Counted from the first letter of the stretch, positions 1 through 7,528 are shown. The stretch: DNA of 10,334 nt from Pseudomonadota bacterium (GCA_023425455.1 JAFACP010000400.1:1-10334), one strand, 5' to 3'. The notes: a model not told the origin generated them from the sequence alone. Numbers and translations are program-made.

Positions 1-414
1 TTTGTCATAGGCGGCAATCGCTTCCTGAGTGTGGCCCGTGGTGGCCAGTAGCCGCGCCTGCTGGAGCGCCTGACGCCCTTCGGCAGTGGAAAGCAACATC
101 GTATTGCGGGAGGACTGATAGGCACCAGAACCCGGCGCGATGGCTTTCAGTCGGTCCAGCTCTTTTTGCGCCCCGGCGTTATCGCCCTGGCGCAGCAGGT
201 AGCGGAAGCGCGCGGCAATCACGTCAGGATTGTTCGGGTCAATCAGCTCGAGGCGATAGAGCGACTGACGAACCAAATCCTCACGCTGCGTCGACTCCCC
301 CAGACGCACCTGTTCCAGCAGCTGTTTCTGCTGGGGAGAACTGGCTGCCTGCACCATCGGCATCAGTGCCAGGCCAAGCGATAAACTGAGTAGACTTACT
401 GTGAACTTGCGCAT
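1..414 (-). CDS. bcsC: BcsC, cellulose synthesis TPR scaffold / outer-membrane exporter (N-terminal part)
   Basis: Only the first 138 codons are present; the gene continues past the left edge. The ATG is at 412-414. Residues 1-23 form a signal peptide: basic MRK, a hydrophobic Leu/Ser core, then a VQA cleavage site before ASS. The rest is helical and Ala/Leu/Gln-rich, with TPR-like pairs such as the segment around residues 60-90 ([15 protein letters not shown], then GAQKELDRL). In the family, a long periplasmic array of TPR repeats leads to a C-terminal 16-strand beta-barrel through which cellulose leaves the cell; the barrel is not visible here. The start overlaps the 3' end of bcsZ by 19 nt, so translation is probably coupled. 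A GGGG tract lies 7 nt before the ATG and an AGGA directly abuts it; both are inside bcsZ. Identification is firm from position, signal peptide and similarity to E. coli BcsC. Intactness of the full gene cannot be judged. Confidence 0.95.
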   Translation of the reverse strand, partial: MRKFTVSLLSLSLGLALMPMVQAASSPQQKQLLEQVRLGESTQREDLVRQSLYRLELIDPNNPDVIAARFRYLLRQGDNAGAQKELDRLKAIAPGSGAYQSSRNTMLLSTAEGRQALQQARLLATTGHTQEAIAAYDK

Positions 415-1502
415 TCCTGGCCCCAATCCGGTATGAATTCACCTGTCGCGGTGAAGCGAAAACGATGCTGATCCCACCCTTGTCCAAACAAGGTAAGCAC
501 GTAGCTGTAATAGGCATTGTTATCGGGAAAATGGTCGGCGACGCGCTGGCGCTGTACTGCTTGCGCATCACGATTTTGTAAAAAGGGCAGCAGAGATGCC
601 GAAAAACCGACCGGCCCTTGTCCCTGCGGCTTTCCGCTGGCGATATCCACTTTTTCCGGCGGGACGCCCTGCTTCGTGGTTGCCGCCGCCATCGGCTGAA
701 AACGTGCCAGCAGACGCACTTTCTGTGGGTCTTTGTCACTCATCATGCCTACCCACAGATAGACGCGGATGGCATCATAGCTCCCCACCAGCGAAGAGTG
801 CGGCGCCAGCTGCCAGCCTTTCCCCTCACGGTACTGCACCCAGTTCGGCGAAAAGCCCTTTGGCGCCGTCTCCATCAGCAGACGTAAATTGGTGGCGCGC
901 AGGGTCGTCCAGGGCGCGCCAAAGCGGGAGAAATAGTGGGCAAGCTGCGGCGGGAGATAGCTGGGATTAAACCGCCAGGCATTCGCTTCGGCAAAGCCGA
1001 TTTTACCCGGCAGCAGCATCGGGCCCAGCCCCGGTACGTTCACCACTTCCTCTGTCGCGATGCGCCTGAGCAGCGCTTTGCCCACCCGCGTGTAGTCCGC
1101 CTCCTGCCACAAACGCCCGGCCTCCAGCAGCGTCCAGGCAATCCAGATATCCGCATCGGATGCCGAGTTAGGATCAATCACCGACCAGCTCTGTTTGTCC
1201 TTCTGCCCCCATAGCCAGGCGGGCAACGAACGACGTAAATCACCGCCAGCCAGATTGTCGCGCGTCCAGGCCAGCAGCTGGGCAAAGGTCTGACGATCGT
1301 TGGCGGCCAGCGCGAAGAACAGCGCATAGCTTTGACCTTCCGAGGTGGTGATTTTGCGCGCATCGCTCGGATCAATGACCCGACCGCCTTCGCTGATGTA
1401 GTCGGTTTTAAACTGCTCCCAGGCCGGCCAGCTGCAGGCGGCGCGAAGGTTCGTCGCCACCAGCATCAACGCCGTTAATACACACCAGCGAAAGGCTTTC
1501 AT
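396..1502 (-). CDS. bcsZ: BcsZ, periplasmic endo-1,4-beta-glucanase (GH8)
   Basis: This is a secreted family-8 cellulase that cuts beta-1,4-glucan in the periplasm and tunes cellulose length and amount. I chose the ATG at 1500-1502, giving 368 aa, the same length as E. coli BcsZ. A GTG one codon upstream (1503-1505) is possible but less likely. Residues 1-21 are a signal peptide ending LRA before ACSWP; the Cys at 23 is not in a convincing lipobox. The family's catalytic pair is present: the acid Glu55 in ITTSEGQSY and the base Asp243 in GSYDAIRVY. The conserved stretches [19 protein letters not shown] and [13 protein letters not shown] are also present. The start lies 6 nt after the bcsB stop, and the stop lies inside the start region of bcsC. 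This placement between bcsB and bcsC is the usual enterobacterial order. I see no truncation or missing key residue. Confidence 0.97.
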   Translation of the reverse strand: MKAFRWCVLTALMLVATNLRAACSWPAWEQFKTDYISEGGRVIDPSDARKITTSEGQSYALFFALAANDRQTFAQLLAWTRDNLAGGDLRRSLPAWLWGQKDKQSWSVIDPNSASDADIWIAWTLLEAGRLWQEADYTRVGKALLRRIATEEVVNVPGLGPMLLPGKIGFAEANAWRFNPSYLPPQLAHYFSRFGAPWTTLRATNLRLLMETAPKGFSPNWVQYREGKGWQLAPHSSLVGSYDAIRVYLWVGMMSDKDPQKVRLLARFQPMAAATTKQGVPPEKVDIASGKPQGQGPVGFSASLLPFLQNRDAQAVQRQRVADHFPDNNAYYSYVLTLFGQGWDQHRFRFTATGEFIPDWGQECASSQ

Positions 1503-1508
1503 CACATC

Positions 1509-3884
1509 TTACTCATGATCCGGGTTCAGACGACGGCGGCTCAGGATACGCAGCAGACGCCACAGCACCCATGCCAGCAACACCACGCTGACGGCCGCCA
1601 GGATCGCCAGCAGCACCGGATGGTTGGACAGGGCATACCACAGACGCTCGAACCACGGCAGATGCCCCACATAGTAGACATCACCTACGCGCAGGCTATC
1701 GACGCCCGACTCACGAATGATGGAGACCGAACCAAACATCGCCGCCCGTTTGCCGCTGTCATTCATCGCATTATTCAGCAGCGTATATCCACGCGGGCTG
1801 TCCGCCAGTAACGCAACCACGCTACGCTGGTCGTTATACGGAGACTGGAAGCCAACAATCGCCGCCATTGGCCCCTGCGAGGTCACGGTCGTCTGCACGC
1901 TGGCCTGGCGATCGTTGCTGTCCGGCATAATGCTCGGGAAATCGGTCTGACGCAGCGGCGTTTTCACCCAGGACTGGGCGGCCTGCACCAGCAGATCCAC
2001 ACGCTTATCGTCTTTCAGCGCCGTCGGGAGGGTGCCGATCACCATAATGTCAGCATCTTTGTTCTGGATCTGGCTGCCATCGTCGGTGAGCGTGACGTTC
2101 AGCGCCGGCAGGCCGGTCTGCGCGCCAACGGTTCCCATGGTATCCAGCAGCGTCGTGAGCTGCAACTCGTCCGGCGTTTTTGGCATCACAACGATAGATT
2201 GCGACAGATCGGCCATCCGGCTGAACGGGAAGCTGGCGTTCGCGAACGCACGCAGATCCGGCATCGCAATAAAGTGGTACAGCTTCGAGAAGTCGATCGT
2301 CGATTCGTCGCCAATCACCACATGGTTCTGCACCGGCTGGAAGGTAATGCAGTTATCCGCCGAGCCGCCTGGCATCGGGTTCATATACTGGAAATCAAAA
2401 CGCAGCTGGTTCACCGCACCGAGCTTCAGCGCCGGAATCGAAACATCCGTTTTACCGTCCAGCAGCCCCTGCAGTACCGGCAGGCGCAGCATCAGCTTAT
2501 TGGTGTCCTGATTACTGGCAAGGCTAAAGGACTGCAGGAACTGGTTATTCAGACTGATGTCCATACGCGAGCTGTCTTTGGTGGCCGGCGCCGTATAGCG
2601 GTAGTTGAGGCTGATATCTATTCCGTTGGTTCGCAGCAGATACAGATCCGGCGGCAGGTTCAGCGACAGATTAACCGGCGACGGCTCCAGCCCCGTCGAC
2701 TGCAGCTGCTCTTCATAGGTTTTCAGCTCGCCAAAGGTGATGGCGCGATCGGTTCGCACCCAGTTCGGCGCATCGTACGGTTTGCGTGGCAGCAGCGGTT
2801 TGACGTCGTTGACGGTCACGCTGTTGCCACGGAACAGCACATTACCCTGCGCAATACCTTTCGCGGCCTGCACCAGGTCTTTGTCATCACGACCAAACAC
2901 CACCAGCAGCTTCACGTACGGGTTGTCAGGATGGTTCATAATCTCAACCGTCGGCGCGGTCACATCCGGATGATCGCGCAGGAAGGCCGGACGTTTTTCA
3001 TTGGTGGCGAACACCACGGCGTTGCGGTCCGGCAGCTTATCGAACAGTACCGGGAAGCTCTGTCCGCGCCAGCCTGAACGGGAGCCAAACCAGGAGGTCA
3101 CAATCGTCGCCGCCAGCTGTTGGGTAATGTCCGGGGAACCGGCAAACACCACGGGCAGCTTCAGCTGACGGTTGTCACGCGGGTCAAAGAACGGCACCGG
3201 AAACGCGGAAAGATCGTTTTTCAGCGCCAGCGACTGATAGGTCATCTGCAGGGAGCTGTTGCGCCCGACATCCATCCACAGCGTACTGCTGGCCGGGTTT
3301 TCACAAACGTCGCGGTAGTGGCCAACGAACTCCAGGCGAACGCGGTTAAAGTCGGTAATAAACAGCGGGTTGATGGGCACCTGCGCCAGCGTTTTTTTAC
3401 CCAGTTGCTCTTTGGTAACGGGCAGAACATCCATCAGTTCGTCGTTCAGGTAGACTTTGAGCTGCGACTGTACCGGCAGTAAAGCAGGCGACGGCGTGTA
3501 CTCGAGGTTCAGCATCGCTTTCGATACCACTTCATCGCTGCGCATACCGAACTCAAGGCCGCCGTTCGGGTTGATCCCGCGCAGAATCATACTGCCCGGC
3601 GGGGGGGCTATCTGCGCAAAGGTCAGCTTCACATCGCGTGACGGCGCATTGGCCGCAACGATGGGCGCGCTGGCGCCACGCACGCCAGGCATCACCTGCC
3701 CGACAACCGGCTCCTGCACCGCGGCATCGCCCTCCGTCGGCTGCGCGGAGACGACGTTTTCCGCCTGCTCGGTCGCTTGCGCCGCCGTGGCCGCCGCGTC
3801 ATCAGGCGCCGCGACAGCTGTTGTTGAGGGAAGCGCACTTATCCCCATTGCCACTGCACATAACCAGGAAAGTTTTGTTTTCAT
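1509..3884 (-). CDS. bcsB: BcsB, periplasmic cellulose synthase subunit
   Basis: BcsB is the periplasmic, membrane-anchored partner of BcsA. In known structures it has two carbohydrate-binding-like and two flavodoxin-like domains that line the exit path of the glucan. The open frame extends to 3980, but the ATG at 3882-3884 (MKTKLSW) is chosen because a clean signal peptide follows it (residues 1-25 or 26, cleaved near AVA/APDD). It also lies 10 nt after the bcsA stop, and the upstream extension would overlap bcsA. The product is 791 aa, against 779 in E. coli. Most of the difference is an Ala/Gln/Glu-rich stretch at about residues 26-58, after which SRDVKLTFAQIAPPPGSM is nearly invariant. 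A single C-terminal membrane helix spans about 757-774, followed by a basic tail (RRR). The mature protein has only two cysteines, C194 and C512, which could form a disulfide (inference). The Shine-Dalgarno sequence is weak, suggesting coupling to bcsA. Confidence 0.97.
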   Translation of the reverse strand: MKTKLSWLCAVAMGISALPSTTAVAAPDDAAATAAQATEQAENVVSAQPTEGDAAVQEPVVGQVMPGVRGASAPIVAANAPSRDVKLTFAQIAPPPGSMILRGINPNGGLEFGMRSDEVVSKAMLNLEYTPSPALLPVQSQLKVYLNDELMDVLPVTKEQLGKKTLAQVPINPLFITDFNRVRLEFVGHYRDVCENPASSTLWMDVGRNSSLQMTYQSLALKNDLSAFPVPFFDPRDNRQLKLPVVFAGSPDITQQLAATIVTSWFGSRSGWRGQSFPVLFDKLPDRNAVVFATNEKRPAFLRDHPDVTAPTVEIMNHPDNPYVKLLVVFGRDDKDLVQAAKGIAQGNVLFRGNSVTVNDVKPLLPRKPYDAPNWVRTDRAITFGELKTYEEQLQSTGLEPSPVNLSLNLPPDLYLLRTNGIDISLNYRYTAPATKDSSRMDISLNNQFLQSFSLASNQDTNKLMLRLPVLQGLLDGKTDVSIPALKLGAVNQLRFDFQYMNPMPGGSADNCITFQPVQNHVVIGDESTIDFSKLYHFIAMPDLRAFANASFPFSRMADLSQSIVVMPKTPDELQLTTLLDTMGTVGAQTGLPALNVTLTDDGSQIQNKDADIMVIGTLPTALKDDKRVDLLVQAAQSWVKTPLRQTDFPSIMPDSNDRQASVQTTVTSQGPMAAIVGFQSPYNDQRSVVALLADSPRGYTLLNNAMNDSGKRAAMFGSVSIIRESGVDSLRVGDVYYVGHLPWFERLWYALSNHPVLLAILAAVSVVLLAWVLWRLLRILSRRRLNPDHE

Positions 3885-3894
3885 CGCGTTATCA

Positions 3895-6510
3895 TCATTG
3901 TTGAGCCATAACCGGGTCCGTTTGTTTCGCATCATCCCGCTCAGGCCGACGAGGAATAAACGAGACAACCCAGGAAACAAGCGAAGTAAGAGACCGGAAA
4001 ATTAATTTCACAGACGACGGGGCAAATTCGGCGAGGTGACGATACCCACGGAACCCCAGCTTCAGAATATCCAGCAGACTTTCCAGAGGTTTATCTTCCG
4101 GGAAGCTGTCCTGCCAAAGCGCCCACGTATCCGCACGCGCAAACGTACACTGCACAAAATCGATATGCTGCTTTTTGGTCAACGGCATTAGCTGCAGACC
4201 CACTTCATTGCCAAACACCCGAACAACCTGCGCCGGGAAGACATATTCCTGCTGGCCGCGCTTGAGCAGCAGGTTGACCTTTTGCCCTTCCAGCACCTTC
4301 GCCTGGCCGTTGATTTTGATCCCCAGGCCGCCGTCAGAGAAGTCATGCACGGTGCAGGAGAAGAGATGTCCATCTTCACGGGCCACCGCCGCAGGCATAC
4401 TGATTTCAACACGGTGTGAGCGGCGCACCTGCTTACTCTCCACCGAGACCGCCACGGCCCCCCCGAGGATAATCAGGTTGTAGAACACCCAGGCCATACT
4501 CACGAAGACCGTTAGCACCTCATTTTCAGGGCCGTAGAAGTAGCGCCAGATCCCGGCAATAACGCCAATAATATTCAGCAGCACCAGGAAGATATACGGA
4601 CGGGAAATGACCCAGTCGACATACTCTTCCTCCACCAGCCCGCCCTTCGCGGTGACGTTGAACTTGCCCTTGTGCGGGTTGATAAGCGCCACCATCGTCG
4701 GCGGCGCGATATACCAGGCCAGCACCGTCTCGTAAATTTCACTCCAGAAAGAGTGGCGATATTTGCCCTGAATTTTGGAGTTGGTCAGGCTGGCGTGGAT
4801 CATGTGCGGCAGCACGAACAACGCAATCATCAACGCAGGCGCGTAGATGATGTAGGCATGCAGCAGTAAAAACGCCAGCGGCGCGGTGAGGAAGATAAGC
4901 CGCGGAATACCGGATAAGAAGTGGAACATGGCGTTGACGTAACACATACGCTGCGCCAGCTTCAGTCCTTTACCAAATAGCGGATTATCGAGACGGAAAA
5001 TCTGCACCATCCCGCGCGCCCAGCGAATACGCTGGCCGATATGCGCCGAGAGCGATTCCGTCGCCAGGCCTGCTGCCTGAGGAATTCGCATATAGGCAGA
5101 GGTATAACCGCGACGGTGAAGACGCAGCGAGGTGTGAGCATCTTCCGTGACGGTTTCTACGGCAATACCGCCGATTTCATCCAGCGGCTTACGGCGGATA
5201 ACCGCACACGAGCCGCAGAAGAAGGTAGCATCCCACATGTCATTCCCGTCCTGCACCAGACCATAGAACAGCGTCCCCTCGTTCGGCGTTTTACGGAACC
5301 GCCCCAGGTTGCGCTCAAACGGGTCCGGCGAGAAGAAGTGGTGCGGGGTCTGCATCATCGCCAGCTGTTTCTCTTTCAGGAACCAGCCCATGGTCATCTG
5401 CAGGAACGAGCGCGTCGGCACGTGGTCGCAGTCAAAGATGGAGACAAATTCCCCGGTGGCATATTTCAGCGCGTTGTTGATGTTCCCGGCTTTGGCATGT
5501 TCGTGGGTGGTGCGGGCGATATATTCCACCCCAACCTCCTGAGCAAACTGGCGGAACGCTTCACGGCCGCCGTCGTCCAGGATCCAGATTTTGAGCTTAT
5601 CTTTCGGCCAGTCGATACCCAGCGCGGCGTAAATGGTATTTTTTACCACGCTCAGGTCTTCGTTATAGGTTGGCACGAAGAGATCCACCGACGGCCACTG
5701 CGCGGTATCTTTCGGTAACGGCACGGGCTGACGATTCAGCGGCCAGATAACCTGGAAATAGCCCAGCACCAGCACGATCCACGCATAGGTTTCAGCAAAC
5801 AGCAGCACCAGCCCGCACACCAGGCTTACCGGGTCGTCCCAGTTCAGGGTCGACGTATAGCGCCACCAGATATAGCGGCAGGAGACGGTCAGCGACAATA
5901 CAATCAGCATCAGGGCCGAGAAGCGTCCCGGGATACGTCGGACCAGCAGCGCCACGCCCCACAGCAGGATCAGGAAGGTAAATTGCGCCAGCGGGTTAAA
6001 GGGCTGCGTGATGCAGACCAGCGCCAGGATCAGCGAGAACACCACGATCACGCCAAGGATAAAACGCCGAACGCCCGGATGCAGATGCCCGAGCTCTTTG
6101 TGTTCATCAAGATGGCTGGTTTTGTGCCCCACCCGGTCAGGCAATCTGGCCAGCCACTGGTGATAGCGTTCACGCAAATTCTGCACGCGGTCAACGCTGC
6201 GCCAGCGCGGCGTCACACTTTCATGAGAGGCGGCGGTGACCACCAGCCACAGCGCCTGAATGGCATAACGCGCCGGATCTAATGGCCGCGGCTTATCGGG
6301 ATTGATGTGTGGATAGAGTTCGCTATGGCGCGCGCGAATACGCTGCCAGCGCGGGTGTTCAAGAGGCATGAACATCCAGGCCAGTATCATCCAGAAACAG
6401 CCCAGCGAGGCGCTCAATGACGACGCGCCGTGACGGCGGTAATGCCGGTAACGTTCGCTTAAACGCGAGCTGACCGGTGGAATGAGTAACCAACGCGTCA
6501 GACGGCTCAT
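3895..6510 (-). CDS. bcsA: BcsA, cellulose synthase catalytic subunit (UDP-forming, GT2 + PilZ)
   Basis: This processive inner-membrane glucosyltransferase polymerises UDP-glucose into beta-1,4-glucan and threads it through its own membrane channel. It has 871 aa (E. coli 872). Transmembrane segments cluster before the catalytic domain (about 34-50, 148-168, 173-191, 196-215, 230-257). The GT2 domain at about 271-500 carries the family motifs: DDG (312-314), DCD (360-362), FFCGSC (430-435), TED (455-457) and QRIRW (493-497). A second membrane block spans about 525-690. It contains FNVTAKGG (617-624), which corresponds to the gating loop. The PilZ domain follows, with RRSHR (696-700) and DFSDGG (723-728), the RxxxR and DxSxxG cyclic-di-GMP binding motifs. 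The ATG overlaps the bcsQ stop (ATGA), with GGAG 6 nt upstream. All motifs are intact, so an active, cyclic-di-GMP-controlled enzyme is expected. Confidence 0.99.
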   Translation of the reverse strand: MSRLTRWLLIPPVSSRLSERYRHYRRHGASSLSASLGCFWMILAWMFMPLEHPRWQRIRARHSELYPHINPDKPRPLDPARYAIQALWLVVTAASHESVTPRWRSVDRVQNLRERYHQWLARLPDRVGHKTSHLDEHKELGHLHPGVRRFILGVIVVFSLILALVCITQPFNPLAQFTFLILLWGVALLVRRIPGRFSALMLIVLSLTVSCRYIWWRYTSTLNWDDPVSLVCGLVLLFAETYAWIVLVLGYFQVIWPLNRQPVPLPKDTAQWPSVDLFVPTYNEDLSVVKNTIYAALGIDWPKDKLKIWILDDGGREAFRQFAQEVGVEYIARTTHEHAKAGNINNALKYATGEFVSIFDCDHVPTRSFLQMTMGWFLKEKQLAMMQTPHHFFSPDPFERNLGRFRKTPNEGTLFYGLVQDGNDMWDATFFCGSCAVIRRKPLDEIGGIAVETVTEDAHTSLRLHRRGYTSAYMRIPQAAGLATESLSAHIGQRIRWARGMVQIFRLDNPLFGKGLKLAQRMCYVNAMFHFLSGIPRLIFLTAPLAFLLLHAYIIYAPALMIALFVLPHMIHASLTNSKIQGKYRHSFWSEIYETVLAWYIAPPTMVALINPHKGKFNVTAKGGLVEEEYVDWVISRPYIFLVLLNIIGVIAGIWRYFYGPENEVLTVFVSMAWVFYNLIILGGAVAVSVESKQVRRSHRVEISMPAAVAREDGHLFSCTVHDFSDGGLGIKINGQAKVLEGQKVNLLLKRGQQEYVFPAQVVRVFGNEVGLQLMPLTKKQHIDFVQCTFARADTWALWQDSFPEDKPLESLLDILKLGFRGYRHLAEFAPSSVKLIFRSLTSLVSWVVSFIPRRPERDDAKQTDPVMAQQ

Positions 6511-7259
6511 ACTGCGCTCCCGTCAGGTGCCTGACGCCCGGCGTAGTGCAGTAAACACCAGTTTGCCAGCGTCAGGATCTCTTCCGCCGCCAGGGCGTCG
6601 CTCCGGTATTCACCGAGCGGTTGTTTCGAGGCCAGACACTCCGCCATGCCCTCATCGCGATGAATGACAATCGGCAATAAACGACGCTGACTTTGCAGCC
6701 AAATCTGGTACAGATCGTCCTGGATCTGGCTGTTGAGGCGCAGATCGTTAACCAGAATATGGGCATTTGCCGGTAAAACTTGCTGATGCAGGCGAATATG
6801 GCAATTCGCATCAACGTTCGCGACGCTGAGCATATGATCGCACTGTTCAATAAGCTGGCGGGTAAGCGGCGCATAGCCGTGCGGCAGGTCCAGCAATATC
6901 CACTGGTAATGTCCCTGCGCCTTCAGGCGCTGCAGAGCGGTGATAAACGACGCCAGTCGGTGCTGACTGGTGTAGCACTGCTCACGCTCTGTCGGCGTTA
7001 ACTGACCAAAGGGCAGCAGATCGAGCTGCGAGGTATAGCGTAAGCCGGCGTCTCGCCAGTCTCGCCCTTCCAGAATTGCGCGCGCCCAGCCTTCTGTGCG
7101 AGCAAAATCGACATTGAAAGACATGCGCAACAAGTTGTCAGGGCAGGCATCAATAACCAGCACCGATTCGCCTAAAAGCTGTAATGACCACGCCAGCGCC
7201 GCTGTGACGGATGTTGTTCCCACTCCACCACGGACGCCCTGTAATCCTAGTATGGCCAT
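6507..7259 (-). CDS. bcsQ: BcsQ, MinD/ParA-like NTPase required for cellulose synthesis
   Basis: BcsQ is a cytoplasmic SIMIBI-class (MinD/ParA-like) NTPase that pairs with BcsR and associates with the BcsA machinery. In E. coli it is needed for cellulose production and has been seen at the cell pole. The ATG at 7257-7259 gives 250 aa, as in E. coli, with a good Shine-Dalgarno sequence (AAGGGAG, 6 nt spacing). A TTG one codon upstream is not preferred. The P-loop is RGGVGTTS at residues 10-17: the usual MinD/ParA lysines are replaced by R10 and T15, as I recall for E. coli BcsQ too. LVIDACPDN (34-42) is the following acidic strand, and ILLDLP (121-126) fits the Walker B strand. The C-terminal region (IHRDEGMAE, LGEYRSDALAAEEILTLANW) is highly conserved. 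Codon 6 is TTA (Leu); E. coli K-12 carries a stop there. The stop codon overlaps the bcsA start by 4 nt. Confidence 0.97.
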   Translation of the reverse strand: MAILGLQGVRGGVGTTSVTAALAWSLQLLGESVLVIDACPDNLLRMSFNVDFARTEGWARAILEGRDWRDAGLRYTSQLDLLPFGQLTPTEREQCYTSQHRLASFITALQRLKAQGHYQWILLDLPHGYAPLTRQLIEQCDHMLSVANVDANCHIRLHQQVLPANAHILVNDLRLNSQIQDDLYQIWLQSQRRLLPIVIHRDEGMAECLASKQPLGEYRSDALAAEEILTLANWCLLHYAGRQAPDGSAV

Positions 7260-7270
7260 CAATGGCTCCC

Positions 7271-7459
7271 TTATTGTTGTTGGGCTAATTCAGCTAATAA
7301 CGGCCAGCGTTTAATCGCCGCGGCCAACTGTTCCCGCTGGGAAATATCGGTGTAATCTATTTCAGGCAATGAAAACGCCTGGGTCAGAGCCAGAAAATCA
7401 TTTTGGAATGTGTAGCCCAGAGCGGAGTCGACTGAGGTTCCAGGTTCGTTATTATGCAT
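7271..7459 (-). CDS. bcsR: BcsR, small cellulose synthesis regulator / BcsQ partner
   Basis: This 62-aa soluble protein matches E. coli BcsR (YhjR) in length and over most of its sequence, notably GYTFQND, QAFSLPEIDY, DISQREQLAAA and KRWPLLAELAQQ. It has no signal peptide or membrane segment, so it acts in the cytoplasm. In E. coli it binds BcsQ, and the pair associates with the cellulose synthase. It is the first gene of the minus-strand operon; its stop is 11 nt before the bcsQ ATG. The ATG at 7457-7459 is chosen because it gives the family length and N-terminus (MHNNEP, MNNNEP in E. coli). The best Shine-Dalgarno match, AAAGGG at 7471-7476, is 11 nt from the ATG, which is rather long and leaves room for translational control. 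Confidence 0.95.
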   Translation of the reverse strand: MHNNEPGTSVDSALGYTFQNDFLALTQAFSLPEIDYTDISQREQLAAAIKRWPLLAELAQQQ

Positions 7460-7461
7460 TC

Positions 7462-7476
7462 TTATTGCATCCCTTT
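7462..7476 (-). promoter_or_regulatory. bcsR ribosome-binding region with embedded AUG-CAA-UAA mini-ORF
   Basis: On the minus strand AAAGGGATG (7468-7476) is the only plausible Shine-Dalgarno for bcsR, 11 nt from its ATG. Its final ATG opens a two-codon reading frame (ATG CAA TAA, 7462-7470) that ends 2 nt before the real start. The same nine bases match the CsrA consensus core ACARGGAUG at eight positions. The sequence matches are direct observation; any role in control is inference. Confidence 0.5.
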
Positions 7477-7502
7477 AAGTAAAGACGCGACCTCAGACGT
7501 AG

Positions 7503-7517
7503 CGGGCTTCCTGCCCG
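7503..7517 (-). promoter_or_regulatory. Leader hairpin with GGA in the loop (possible CsrA site)
   Basis: On the minus strand CGGGC-AGGAA-GCCCG forms a perfect 5-bp G/C stem with a 5-nt loop. It would lie about 10-25 nt into the predicted bcsR leader. No U-tract follows in either direction, so it is not a rho-independent terminator. A GGA exposed in a short loop is the usual layout of a CsrA/RsmA binding site. The hairpin is seen directly; CsrA binding is inferred. Confidence 0.4.
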
Positions 7518-7528
7518 ATGAAATTTCG

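Noticed and set aside
1434..1502. BcsZ as a lipoprotein because of the Cys after the signal peptide
   Set aside because: The residues before the Cys (R-A-A) do not form a lipobox, and an ordinary signal-peptidase I site (LRA) precedes it.
1503..1505. GTG as the bcsZ start
   Set aside because: The adjacent ATG at 1502 gives exactly the E. coli length and catalytic numbering. The difference is one residue and cannot be settled from sequence.
2199..3077. 292-codon open frame on the plus strand opposite bcsB
   Set aside because: It is antisense to a clearly conserved gene, is rich in Arg, His and Gln as expected from a GC-biased shadow frame, resembles no family and has no promoter I could see.
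3885..3980. Longer bcsB starting upstream of 3884
   Set aside because: The extension would overlap bcsA and put 32 residues ahead of a textbook signal peptide; the E. coli protein also starts at the inner Met.
5041..5718. 225-codon plus-strand frame opposite the catalytic part of bcsA
   Set aside because: It is a shadow of the strongly constrained GT2 domain; its composition is arginine-rich with no recognisable motif.
7260..7262. TTG as the bcsQ start
   Set aside because: The ATG directly after it has 6-nt spacing to AAGGGAG and gives the 250-aa family length.
7503..7517. Intergenic hairpin as a rho-independent terminator
   Set aside because: The stem is only 5 bp and no T-run follows on either strand; it lies between divergent genes where no transcript is expected to end.
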